NCBI GenBank assembly: GCA_038258095.1 | Contig: JBBSQE010000054.1 | Span: 1-15,819 of the forward strand | Direction: 5' to 3' | Origin: JBBSQE01 sp038258095 | GTDB lineage: Bacteria; Actinomycetota; Thermoleophilia; Solirubrobacterales; 70-9 | DNA: 15,819 nt | Shown here: piece by piece, positions 1-7,149 of the stretch | Numbering within the stretch: the stretch's first letter is position 1 | How the letters are laid out: each line of letters starts with the position of its first letter | Translations under genes and position numbers: made by a program | Notes under the pieces: generated by a model | Seen by the model: the letters and a program-made list of their open reading frames with translations, nothing else | What the model was told of the DNA's origin: nothing | Databases searched by the model: none

Positions 1-171
1 CGTGACCTGATCCTCCGTCTCGTCGCGGCTCTCGATCCCCAGGTCGTAGTACTTCAGGTCGACCTCGAGGTAGGGAAGGATCAGCTGCTCCTTGATGAAG
101 GACCAGATGATCCGGGTCATCTCGTCACCGTCGAGCTCGACGATCGGGTTCTTGACTTCGATCTTGGCCAT
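1..171 (-). CDS. icd: NADP-type isocitrate dehydrogenase, N-terminal part (runs off window)
   Basis: Reading leftward from ATG at 171, 57 codons stay open to the window edge, so only the N-terminus is present. The translation begins MAKIEVKNPIVELDGDEMTR and continues with IIWSFIKEQLILPYL and a KYYDLGIESRDETEDQVT block. This is the signature N-terminus of the homodimeric, eukaryotic-like NADP-dependent isocitrate dehydrogenase, which makes 2-oxoglutarate, CO2 and NADPH from isocitrate in the TCA cycle; family members are about 400 residues. The catalytic Arg/Lys/Asp residues lie outside the window. No Shine-Dalgarno is visible before the ATG. A TAGGGT hexamer (complement of 182-187) lies 10 nt upstream, so a leaderless or very short-leader transcript is possible. 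The gene is divergent from aidB. Identification is firm; the exact IDH subclass is inferred from the N-terminus only. Confidence 0.9.
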   Translation of the reverse strand, partial: MAKIEVKNPIVELDGDEMTRIIWSFIKEQLILPYLEVDLKYYDLGIESRDETEDQVT

Positions 172-181
172 CCGAGAGCGG

Positions 182-187
182 ACCCTA
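182..187 (-). promoter_or_regulatory. Putative -10 element of icd
   Basis: On the minus strand the hexamer reads TAGGGT, a TANNNT match, and ends 10 nt before the icd ATG. No convincing -35 is seen at 16-18 nt spacing. It overlaps the left copy of the 14-bp direct repeat, which could therefore be an operator. This is a weak call from a short motif. Confidence 0.25.
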
Positions 188-221
188 GATGATTGATTCC
201 TATTCAGTGGGCGCCCGGGGA

Positions 222-256
222 TTCGCCCGGCCAAGCAGACCAAGGAGCCGGGCGAA
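222..256. other. Inverted repeat / hairpin 1 between icd and aidB
   Basis: TTCGCCCGGC at 222-231 is perfectly complementary to GCCGGGCGAA at 247-256: a 10-bp stem with a 15-nt loop. No T-run follows on either strand, so it does not look like an intrinsic terminator. It directly abuts hairpin 2 without a spacer. Confidence 0.5.
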
Positions 257-278
257 GCCAATGCCGGTCGGCATTGGC
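257..278. other. Inverted repeat / hairpin 2 between icd and aidB
   Basis: GCCAATGCC (257-265), the 4-nt loop GGTC, then GGCATTGGC (270-278) form a perfect 9-bp stem. It begins at the base after hairpin 1 ends. It could be a dyad operator or a structured leader element. There is no T-tract and no gene on either side that needs a terminator here. Confidence 0.5.
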
Positions 279-495
279 GAGGCCGACGACGCAGGTATGC
301 AAAGTGCCGGGTGGATCAGCCGGGTGTGCGGTGAATCGGGATCGGTCATCTAGATGATTGATTGCACGAGTCGATGACGGGGGACCTCGTCACATCGATT
401 GTGGAATCTGCGGTGCGCTGTCACCAGCAGGTCCAAAACGAAGGGACCACCCCCTCCTTACGGGCCTTGGCCGGGAAGATGAGAGAATCAACAAC

Positions 496-2160
496 ATGGC
501 CACCAGCACACGCCCGTCTTGGGAGACCCATGCTGTCTCCAACCAGGCGACGCCGCTCGAGGGCTACAACAGCTTCACCGCCGACCGCCCGCTCGTCGAG
601 GCGCTGCGCCGCGAGGGGGCCGAATGGGCCGAGGAGCGGTGTACGGCATTCGGTGAGATCTGCGGGCGCCCCGACGTGATCCGCCTCGGCTTCGAGGCGA
701 ACGAGAGGAAGCCGGTCCTCCGCACCCACGACCGCTTCGGGCACCGCATCGACGAGGTGGACTTCGACAGTTCCTGGCACGAACTGATGGCCCTCGGCGT
801 CGAGCACGGCCTCCACTCGCTGCCGCGGACTGATCCCGGGCCCGGCGCCAACGTTGCTCGCGCCGTCCTGTTCATGCAGCTCACCCAGGTCGAGGCCGGC
901 GTCGGGTGCCCGCTTTCGATGACCTTCTCGGGCGTCCCCGCGCTACGGGCCCAGCCCGAGGTCGCCGCCGAATGGGAGCCCCGCCTCAACTCGCTCGACT
1001 ACGACAAGCGGTTCATCCCCGCCGCCGACAAAACGGGCGCTCTCTGCGGCATGGCGATGACCGAGAAGCAGGGCGGCTCCGACGTGCGGGCCAACACCAC
1101 GACCGCGACGCCCCTGAACGGCGGCGGGCCCGGAGCCGAGTACGAGATCACCGGACACAAGTGGTTCTGCTCGGCGCCGATGTGCGACCTCTTCCTCGTT
1201 CTCGCGCAAACGGACGCGGGCGTGTCCTGCTTCGCCCTCCCCCGCTGGACACCGGACGGGGAACGGAACCGCTTTCACATCCAGCGCCTCAAGGACAAGC
1301 TCGGCAACCGCTCGAACGCCTCCTCCGAGGTCGAGTTCCGCCGCGCCTGGGCGCGGCTCGTCGGCGAGGAGGGGCGCGGCGTCCCGACAATCATTGAGAT
1401 GGTCAACCACACGCGGCTCGACTGCGTGATCGGCGCGACGGCGGGGATGCGGGCGGGAGTTGCACAGGCCCTCCACCACACTTCCCAGCGATCCGCGTTC
1501 GGCAAGCTCCTGACCGACCAACCACTGATGCAAAACGTGCTCGCCGACCTCTGCGTGGAGTCCGAGGCCGCGACGGTTTCGGCCGGGCGGCTCGCACGCG
1601 CCTACGACGAGGCCGCGGCCGGCGACGAGGACGCCGCGAACTTCAGGCGGCTCGCGAACGCGGTCCTGAAGTACTGGATCAGCAAGCGGGGGCCGTCACA
1701 CGCTGTCGAGGCCCTCGAGTGCTTCGGCGGCAACGGCTACGTCGAGGAGTCGGGAATGCCTCGGCTATTCCGGGAGAGCCCCCTGACCTCGATCTGGGAG
1801 GGCTCGGGGAACGTCCAATGCCTCGATGTCCTGCGCGGGATGGTCAAGAGTCCCGCCGCGGTCGATGCCTTCTTCGCCGAGGTCGCCGAGGGTGCGGGCG
1901 CTGAGCCGCGGCTCGACGCCTTCATGGCCGACCTCCGCGACGAAGTGTCCTCCGACATCGAATCGCTCGAGTCCCGCGCACGGCGGGTTGTCGAGCGGAT
2001 GGCACTCGCCCTTCAGGCCTCGCTCCTCGTGCGCTTCGGAGACGAAGCGGTGGCCGATGCGTTCTGCGCCTCCCGCCTCGACGGAGACTGGGGCAACGCC
2101 TTCGGGACGCTCCCGGCCAGCGTCGATCACGCACGGATCATCGAGCGCCACCGGCCCTGA
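496..2160 (+). CDS. aidB: AidB-like acyl-CoA dehydrogenase
   Basis: A 554-residue flavoprotein of the AidB branch of the acyl-CoA dehydrogenase superfamily (E. coli AidB is 541 residues). I chose ATG 496 because similarity starts there: THAVSNQATPLEGYN matches the AidB N-terminus, whereas the longer open frame adds unrelated residues. Conserved blocks in order are RTHDRFGHRIDEV, the FAD-contact segment MTEKQGGSDV near residue 188, HKWFCSAP, LKDKLGNRSNASSEVEF, ECFGGNGYVEESGMPRL, and SIWEGSGN with Glu435 at the position of the dehydrogenase catalytic base. E. coli AidB is induced by alkylating agents, binds DNA and FAD and has weak isovaleryl-CoA dehydrogenase activity. The physiological substrate here cannot be read from sequence, so a catabolic acyl-CoA dehydrogenase remains possible. 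Only a weak purine-rich stretch precedes the start. It is divergent from icd and followed after 8 nt by a secreted subtilase. Confidence 0.88.
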   Translation: MATSTRPSWETHAVSNQATPLEGYNSFTADRPLVEALRREGAEWAEERCTAFGEICGRPDVIRLGFEANERKPVLRTHDRFGHRIDEVDFDSSWHELMALGVEHGLHSLPRTDPGPGANVARAVLFMQLTQVEAGVGCPLSMTFSGVPALRAQPEVAAEWEPRLNSLDYDKRFIPAADKTGALCGMAMTEKQGGSDVRANTTTATPLNGGGPGAEYEITGHKWFCSAPMCDLFLVLAQTDAGVSCFALPRWTPDGERNRFHIQRLKDKLGNRSNASSEVEFRRAWARLVGEEGRGVPTIIEMVNHTRLDCVIGATAGMRAGVAQALHHTSQRSAFGKLLTDQPLMQNVLADLCVESEAATVSAGRLARAYDEAAAGDEDAANFRRLANAVLKYWISKRGPSHAVEALECFGGNGYVEESGMPRLFRESPLTSIWEGSGNVQCLDVLRGMVKSPAAVDAFFAEVAEGAGAEPRLDAFMADLRDEVSSDIESLESRARRVVERMALALQASLLVRFGDEAVADAFCASRLDGDWGNAFGTLPASVDHARIIERHRP

Positions 2161-2168
2161 GTACAGCG

Positions 2169-4373
2169 TTGGCACGGCGCGCAAGACTTGTTGAGCTGCG
2201 CGGACTGTTCTCTCTCGTAGCTCTCGTCCTGGCGGTTTCGGCCGGAACCCCGGTAGTGGCATCGGCCGCGCCTCGCGGCGCCGAAGCCGGGTACACCGAC
2301 GAGATCGGCAGCGCGCTGCTGCCGCTTCGGAGCGGCAGCGACGCAGCGATATCCGCCGGGCGCCAGGCGCAGATGAGGATCTCCCGAGCGGGGCGAATCG
2401 TCGCCGACGTCTACGTCAGCGGCGACATCGCGGTGGCGACCGAACGGCTGCGAGCCGCCGGCATGTCCGTCGTCGCCACCGCCACCGACCCGGTCCCTGT
2501 CGCCGAGGGATGGATCCCGCTCGACCGCGTCGACGCCGTCGCGCAACTTGCCCGCACCGATGCCGTGCTACCCGTCCCGGCAGGTGACACCGACGTCGGG
2601 AGCGTCACCTCCGGGGGAGTGGTCAGCCACCAGATACCGCTGGCGAACACCCTTCTTCCGAGTGCGAACGGCGCCGGTGTGGACGTCGGAATCATCTCCG
2701 ACTCCATGAGCCGGGTCGGTACCGGCGTGGCGGGCTCCCAGGCGACCGGTGACCTGCCCCTGAATACCCAGGTCATGAAGGAGGGATTCCCCGGCGGGAC
2801 TGATGAGGGCCGGGCGATGGCCGAGATCGTCTACGACGAAGCGCCGGGCGTGAACCGCATCATGTTCGCCGCGGGCTCGAACCTGGGACCCGTCGACAAG
2901 GCGAACTCGATCAAGCTGCTCGCCGACAACGGTGCGGACGTCATCGCCGACGACATCTTCTACCTCACCGAGCCCTTCTTCCAGGACGGAACCGTCGCGC
3001 AGGCGGTCGATGAGGCCAAGGCCGCCGGCGTCGCCTACTTCGCCTCGGCCGGCAACCGCGCCCGCCAGAGCTACGCGGCGGACTACTCGGACTCGGGCGG
3101 AATGCACGACTTCGACCCGGGCCCGGGCACCGAGGTGGTGCAGTCGATCACGAACGTCTCAAACGGGGGCTTCATCCAGCTCGCGCTCGACTGGGACGAG
3201 CCCTGGGGCGGGGCCCAGACGGACCTGAACGTGGATCTCGTCAAGCCCACGGGCGCCGCGCTGCCGGGACCACCGGTCCTCGGGGGCGCCGACGACAATC
3301 CGGCCATCGGCCTCCCCAGGGAGGTGGCGACCTGGTCGAACACGACGGGCGCGACCCAGGCGGTCGCGGTCAGGATCACCAGGGTGGCGGGTACGCGCTC
3401 GCCCTTCATGAAGTACATCGTCCGCAAGAACACGAGCGGCTTCGCGATCAACGCGTTCCCGACCAACTCCCCCGCGATCAACCCCGACGCCGCCTCGGCG
3501 AAAGGGGCCCTGGCCATCGCAGCCGTCGCCGCGGACGATCCGGGGTTGAACTCGCCGGAGACCTTCACATCGCGCGGACCGGTGACCCGCCTATTCGACA
3601 TTTCCGGCAATCGGCTGGCGGTGCCGGAGGTTCTGGCAAAGCCCGACGTCGCCGCCGCCGACAAGGTCGTCACGACCGTGCCGGGCTTCCTCCCGTTCTC
3701 AGGGACAAGCGCAGCCGCCCCGAGTGCGGCTGGAATCGCCGCGATCCTCCGCTCGGCAAACCCGGGCGCCGGGGTCAACGAGGTCTACGAGCAGATGACC
3801 GACCCGACACACGCGATCGACTGCACCGCGAGCCTGCTCGTGCCAGACCCTGATTGCGGCGCGGGCTTCCTCCTCGCCCCGCTCGCCCTGGCGGGCCTCG
3901 ACCGCACCGGGCCCGGCGTTTCCCGCACCCTCGCCCCGGCCCGGCCGAACGGCAGGCACGGCTGGTACACGCGCCCGATCCGCATCACATGGACCGGCGT
4001 CGACCCCGAGTCGTCCCTCGAGAGCGCTCCGTGCCCCGTGACCACGGACAGACGACAGGGCACCAACTCCTTCAGTTGCACGGTGCGAAGCGGTGGCGGC
4101 GTGACCACCGGCGAGGTCCGTTTGAGGCTCGACACGGTGAGACCACGGCACCCGCGGATGATCGGCCTGCGCGGCCGCAGGTTCAAGCAGGGCGACATTC
4201 CCCCGGCCCGCCGCAGGATCAGATGCAGGTCCGCGGACGGGACCTCGGGGCTCGCGTCCTGTCGGATCGGGAGGCTGAGCTCGAAGCTCGGTCGCCACGT
4301 CCTCGTGGCCGTGGCGACCGACCGGGCCGGCCTGCGTTCGGTCCGCAGGCTCAGGTATCGGGTCACGCGCTGA
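2169..4373 (+). CDS. Secreted subtilisin-like (S8-type) protein with His-to-Glu triad change
   Basis: 734 residues from TTG 2169, the only start that gives a complete signal peptide: basic MARRAR, hydrophobic LFSLVALVLAVSAG, small-residue cleavage region ASAA near 31-35. A subtilase fold follows: Asp178 in VGIISDS, the oxyanion Asn296 in SAGN, and nucleophile Ser514 in FSGTSAAAP. The place where S8 proteases carry HGT reads DEGRAMAEI, putting Glu213 where the catalytic His should be, as in sedolisins (S53). The sedolisin Asp four residues later is Met here. The text around it (EAPG, ADVIADDIFYLTEPFFQDG) resembles a recurring bacterial subgroup with the same DEGRAM signature, so the change is not a sequencing error. 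The C-terminus (about 600-734) is a beta-rich, Arg-rich Ig-like region ending RYRVTR. Protease activity is uncertain. It starts 8 nt after aidB, so co-transcription is possible. Confidence 0.8.
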   Translation: MARRARLVELRGLFSLVALVLAVSAGTPVVASAAPRGAEAGYTDEIGSALLPLRSGSDAAISAGRQAQMRISRAGRIVADVYVSGDIAVATERLRAAGMSVVATATDPVPVAEGWIPLDRVDAVAQLARTDAVLPVPAGDTDVGSVTSGGVVSHQIPLANTLLPSANGAGVDVGIISDSMSRVGTGVAGSQATGDLPLNTQVMKEGFPGGTDEGRAMAEIVYDEAPGVNRIMFAAGSNLGPVDKANSIKLLADNGADVIADDIFYLTEPFFQDGTVAQAVDEAKAAGVAYFASAGNRARQSYAADYSDSGGMHDFDPGPGTEVVQSITNVSNGGFIQLALDWDEPWGGAQTDLNVDLVKPTGAALPGPPVLGGADDNPAIGLPREVATWSNTTGATQAVAVRITRVAGTRSPFMKYIVRKNTSGFAINAFPTNSPAINPDAASAKGALAIAAVAADDPGLNSPETFTSRGPVTRLFDISGNRLAVPEVLAKPDVAAADKVVTTVPGFLPFSGTSAAAPSAAGIAAILRSANPGAGVNEVYEQMTDPTHAIDCTASLLVPDPDCGAGFLLAPLALAGLDRTGPGVSRTLAPARPNGRHGWYTRPIRITWTGVDPESSLESAPCPVTTDRRQGTNSFSCTVRSGGGVTTGEVRLRLDTVRPRHPRMIGLRGRRFKQGDIPPARRRIRCRSADGTSGLASCRIGRLSSKLGRHVLVAVATDRAGLRSVRRLRYRVTR

Positions 4374-4378
4374 GATGA

Positions 4379-4407
4379 CGAAGGGCCCGCACTCGGCGGG
4401 CCCTTCG
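4379..4407. terminator. Bidirectional intrinsic-type terminator
   Basis: CGAAGGGCCCGC (4379-4390), loop ACTCG, then GCGGGCCCTTCG (4396-4407) form a perfect 12-bp stem. It sits between the stop of the subtilase (4373) and the stop of the convergent gene (4437). The T-tract after the stem is poor, which is common in high-GC genomes. Position and symmetry suggest it serves both genes. Confidence 0.8.
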
Positions 4408-4436
4408 CAACTCTTGATGACCTGCTCCGGGTGCGG

Positions 4437-5555
4437 CTAGCGACGCACCAGCTTCAGCTGCCGGAAGTACGTGGTCGCACGCCCGAGTGCGCGCACGCGG
4501 ATCCGGAACAGCGCCCGCTTGGCGGTCCTGAACTGCGCCCGGTGGGCGGCTTTGACCACGAGGCCCGGGTTCTTGGCCCTGCCATGCGCGATCCTTGCGA
4601 ACCTCGGGAGCGTCGTCCTGCCGCGCCCGGGGCGTAGGAGTCCGACCACCGAGAAACGGCACCTTCCCGCGACCCGCTTCGGGCAGGCGAGGTGCACGTA
4701 CACGCGGCGCCCGATGACCGTTGCGGCCCCCGGGATGCCCCGTCCGACGATGCTCCGGACCTCCCTCACGGTGAACCCGCTTCCGGCGTTCTGCCCGTTC
4801 TGTCCATTGCTGCCGTTCTGGCCGTTGCTGCCGTTCTGGCCGTTGCTGCCGTTCTGGCCATTTCCGCTGCTCACATCGACAGCGCGGAGCCCGACGTTGT
4901 CGTAGTCGGCCTCGACAGCCGGCGTGACCACGACGCCACTGACGAACCGGGTGATGATCCGCAGCCGGTACGTGGAGCCGATCCTCAGCGACCCTGCGCT
5001 GAGGCTCACCGGCGGGATCGCGACGAACTGGTCGTGATCGACGATCGCCCGCCGAGTGACCGGCTCGACCGCCACGGTGCTCCCGCTCGATCCGGCCAGG
5101 ACCTGAACGGAATAGTCGGCGTAGTTGCCGGTGACGGCGAGGAAATCCGCCACGTCCGCCTTCATCGCGAGCGTCAGCGTGAGCTGATCGGCCGCTGCCC
5201 CGCCGGCGCCGTTGTAACTGAACGACGGGCTCGTCCAGATCGCGTCAGATTCAGACGCTGCGCCGAGCAGGCTGGCCTGCTTCGTGGACAGATACCCGTC
5301 GCCTGCGCCTCCCGCGCCGCCCGACGGCTGATAGGTCGTGGTGACACCGGGACAGAGCAGAACCGGCACACAGAGCCCGGCCGAAGCGCTCGATCCGGTC
5401 CAGCCGCCGGAGCTGTTCGCGAACGCCCGCGCGTCATCGGCCGGCGCATAAGTGCTCGACGTATTGGCTACCGCGACTGCCGAGCCAGCGCCGAGCAGCG
5501 AAGCCCCGGCGATCAGTCCCATCCCGAGCATCCGTCTTCCGATATTTCTCTTCAT
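4437..5555 (-). CDS. Secreted protein with NGQNGS repeat and basic C-terminal domain
   Basis: 372 residues of unknown function. ATG 5555 is preceded by a good ribosome site (AAAGGGAT, complement of 5561-5568). Residues 1-30 form a signal peptide (MKRNIGRR, then a Gly/Ala/Leu core, ending AVAVA). Residues about 31-228 look beta-rich, with alternating hydrophobic strands, and include a two-Cys segment (LCVPVLLC) near 61-68. Residues 231-260 are an Asn/Gly/Gln/Ser tract built from six-residue NGQNGS units. The rest (about 261-372) is strongly basic with two Cys (ACPKRVAGRC) and ends RQLKLVRR. The Asn/Gly tract resembles a flexible linker rather than true Gly-X-Y collagen. Secretion and a two-domain layout are supported; adhesion or cell-wall association would be speculation. 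It stands alone, convergent with the subtilase. Confidence 0.75.
   Translation of the reverse strand: MKRNIGRRMLGMGLIAGASLLGAGSAVAVANTSSTYAPADDARAFANSSGGWTGSSASAGLCVPVLLCPGVTTTYQPSGGAGGAGDGYLSTKQASLLGAASESDAIWTSPSFSYNGAGGAAADQLTLTLAMKADVADFLAVTGNYADYSVQVLAGSSGSTVAVEPVTRRAIVDHDQFVAIPPVSLSAGSLRIGSTYRLRIITRFVSGVVVTPAVEADYDNVGLRAVDVSSGNGQNGSNGQNGSNGQNGSNGQNGQNAGSGFTVREVRSIVGRGIPGAATVIGRRVYVHLACPKRVAGRCRFSVVGLLRPGRGRTTLPRFARIAHGRAKNPGLVVKAAHRAQFRTAKRALFRIRVRALGRATTYFRQLKLVRR
4795..4866 (-). repeat. 18-bp tandem repeat inside the secreted protein
   Basis: Four head-to-tail 18-bp units (4795-4812, 4813-4830, 4831-4848, 4849-4866). The two middle units are identical and the outer two have a few mismatches. 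On the coding strand they give the NGQNGS tract (residues about 232-256). An in-frame 18-bp unit can expand or contract without breaking the gene, so length variation between strains is plausible. Confidence 0.9.
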
Positions 5556-5846
5556 CGGTGATCCCTTTCCGATTGTGGTTGGGAGCCTGCCCCCCGTCCG
5601 GCGCGCGACGACCGTGTCCTGGTCGCGGCCGGGTCAGGCCCAGATCCTTCATCGGAGAGGATTCCCGTCTCGCGAGTCCTACCAACCTTTAGCGGACAAA
5701 AGTACTAAAAAATAGGTAGCGCACGCACAGCCCGGTGACCGACGTAACGTTCGCCACCACTGTCAGGGTGAAACGTACGTCGGTCATCCGGCTCGGCTCT
5801 GGGGCCGACCTCGACGGGCGGGCGACCACCTACCGAGATGGGGCCG
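5556..5846. promoter_or_regulatory. Intergenic region between two minus-strand genes
   Basis: This 291-bp stretch should hold the end of the M28 peptidase transcript and the promoter and leader of the secreted-protein gene. The only AT-rich island is about 5689-5716; its minus strand reads TATTTTTTAG then TACTTT, the latter a possible -10. The roughly 130 nt between this island and ATG 5555 is GC-rich and contains no riboswitch class I can identify. A large bulged hairpin lies at 5732-5791. No gene is apparent. Confidence 0.4.
5732..5791 (-). terminator. Long bulged hairpin downstream of the M28 peptidase gene
   Basis: The left arm 5732-5751 (CCGGTGACCGACGTAACGTT) pairs with the right arm 5772-5791 through 19 base pairs. 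Two single-base bulges interrupt it (A5747, or equivalently A5746, in the left arm and one base near 5787 in the right), and the loop is 20 nt. It begins 55 nt after the M28 stop. On the minus strand a run of six T (complement of 5707-5712) follows only about 19 nt beyond the stem. That is far for an intrinsic terminator, so a regulatory or protein-binding dyad is the alternative. Confidence 0.45.
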
Positions 5847-7064
5847 CTAGAGCCAGCCGTCGTCCAGGCGCCTGATCACGGCCTCGGAGAGCCGGACGGC
5901 GTCGGCGAGCGTGTCGTAGTGGAGGTGCTCGGAGACGTCGTTCGGCCAGTGGTAGTTGAGAGGCTGCTTGAGGTCCGTGCAGGAGCAGAGGGTGATCGTC
6001 GGGTAGCCGGCCGCCAAGGGCTCGAGGCCGTCGGTCCCGTTGTGGAGGCGAAGGTTGGGGTAGAGCCAGATGCCCAGGTCCTCGGCGAGGCCGTCGATCA
6101 GGTCCAGGGCCGGCTGCGGGTACTCGTGCATCTTCAGGAAGCCCTCCCCGCGCAGCACGTTCAGGTGGGGCGAGCCGACGCTGTCGATCGCGAGGAAGAA
6201 CGTGGACTCACGCGGCAGCTCACCGAAGTGACGTTCCCCGAAGGCCTTCATGCCCTCGCTGAAGGACTCCTCGGAGCCGGCCGAGAGCAGGATGACGCGA
6301 GTGTTCTGCGTCGGCTCGGCGACGAGGCGCTTTGCCATAGCGACGAGCAGCACGCATGCGGTCCCGTTGTCGTTCGCGCCCGGCACGACGCTCCGGGCCC
6401 CGATATCGGCCATGGCGGCCGCGGCGCCGATTCCGAGCCCTACGCCGGCCTTGGCGATCGCTCGGATGCCGGTGGCTGCACCGAGAGCGCCCAGGATCGG
6501 GCCGCCGAGCACGGGCGCCATCAGCATCGGGCTGGTGTCGGCACCCTCGACCAACCCGAGACGGTCGGCGAGCAGCGGGATCTGCGGGTGGAATACGAGC
6601 CCGGCGTGAGCTGCATCGTGGTGGGAGACGAGGACGATCGTCCGCTCGGCGTCGGCAGGGCCGAGCTCGCAGATCACGTTGGATGTCTCACGCTGGGGGA
6701 GGCGGTTCCGCAGCCGCCGGCGTCCCGGAGGGAACTCATCCGCCATCGCGGCGGCGGCGAGAGCGCCGAGGGCGGCGCCGAAGACCCTCTTCCCACGCAG
6801 GGCGGACATGCCGGCCACCGCGCCGGTGGCGGCGCAGAGCCCGAGCGGCCACCAGTATGTGCCGTGGGCGGCTTCCCGCTCGATACGTGCCCCGGCGCCG
6901 GCCTCGTCGAACCGGGCCTGCATCCACTCGGCCGCCTCGAGCTCGCCCGGCGACGCCGAGGGCCGGTCGATCTGCTCGAGCTCCTCGAGGAGCCCTCGCA
7001 ACCAGCCTTCGTCGACCGTGCCGAGGCGCTCCGAAATCGTGCTGCTCTGTGGCGAGGAATCCAT
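5847..7064 (-). CDS. M28-family metallopeptidase with hydrophobic segments
   Basis: 405 residues of the M28 (aminopeptidase Y / IAP-like) di-zinc peptidase family. Candidate metal ligands are in family order: His148 and Asp150 in SHHDAAH, bridging Asp232 in GANDNGTA, catalytic Glu265 with ligand Glu266 in GSEESFSEG, Asp294 in LAIDSVG, and His372 in NYHWPND. Two features are unusual. A hydrophobic stretch at about 71-108 precedes the catalytic core. A Gly/Ala-rich hydrophobic insert at about 178-222 separates the HxD motif from Asp232, which usually lie much closer. Both could be membrane hairpins; no signal peptide is seen. ATG 7064 has AGGA about 10 nt upstream. The gene is divergent from the M50 protease, with 85 bp between starts. 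The substrate is unknown. Confidence 0.82.
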   Translation of the reverse strand: MDSSPQSSTISERLGTVDEGWLRGLLEELEQIDRPSASPGELEAAEWMQARFDEAGAGARIEREAAHGTYWWPLGLCAATGAVAGMSALRGKRVFGAALGALAAAAMADEFPPGRRRLRNRLPQRETSNVICELGPADAERTIVLVSHHDAAHAGLVFHPQIPLLADRLGLVEGADTSPMLMAPVLGGPILGALGAATGIRAIAKAGVGLGIGAAAAMADIGARSVVPGANDNGTACVLLVAMAKRLVAEPTQNTRVILLSAGSEESFSEGMKAFGERHFGELPRESTFFLAIDSVGSPHLNVLRGEGFLKMHEYPQPALDLIDGLAEDLGIWLYPNLRLHNGTDGLEPLAAGYPTITLCSCTDLKQPLNYHWPNDVSEHLHYDTLADAVRLSEAVIRRLDDGWL

Positions 7065-7137
7065 CGGGCGCTCATCCTAGTTGCCGAAGTGTCCGGCCCC
7101 CACCGAGCTCGGTCCACCGGCGCTCCCGCCTGCCGCA

Positions 7138-7143
7138 TACCAT
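7138..7143 (+). promoter_or_regulatory. Putative -10 element of the M50 protease gene (leaderless)
   Basis: TACCAT ends 6 nt before ATG 7150, and no Shine-Dalgarno precedes that ATG. This spacing would put the transcription start at or next to the A of the start codon, as in actinobacterial leaderless genes. No clear -35 was recognised. Confidence 0.3.
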
Positions 7144-7149
7144 TGGCCG

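Larger units (their letters stand above)
185..363 (+). repeat. Pair of 14-bp direct repeats, CTAGATGATTGATT (185-198 and 350-363)
   Basis: The 14-mer occurs identically at 185-198 and 350-363, in the same orientation, 165 bp start to start; the flanking bases differ. The right copy is part of the perfect palindrome TCATCTAGATGA at 346-357; the left copy keeps only the CTAGATGA half. In a 324-bp intergenic region this suggests a regulator-binding site used twice, with the left copy next to icd and the right copy on the aidB side. The function is inferred. Confidence 0.45.
172..495. promoter_or_regulatory. Divergent icd/aidB intergenic region
   Basis: This 324-bp stretch separates the two divergent starts and should hold both promoters. 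I see no gene in it. An open frame upstream of aidB translates to an N-terminal extension unlike the family, so I treat it as non-coding. Recognisable structure: a direct repeat (185-198 and 350-363), a perfect 12-bp palindrome (346-357), and two abutting hairpins (222-256 and 257-278). No clear TTGACA/TATAAT pair was found for aidB. Confidence 0.5.

Noticed and set aside
358..495. N-terminal extension of AidB from 358
   Set aside because: The 46 extra residues do not resemble the family, whose conserved start coincides with ATG 496.
4795..4866. CRISPR-like array
   Set aside because: Units are contiguous 18-mers without spacers and encode an in-frame peptide repeat.
5571..5700. A c-di-AMP (ydaO-like) or cobalamin riboswitch in the leader of the secreted repeat protein
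   Set aside because: Short stretches (GGTAGG, GGGAATCC on the minus strand) recall these motifs, but the other conserved blocks and their order are missing.
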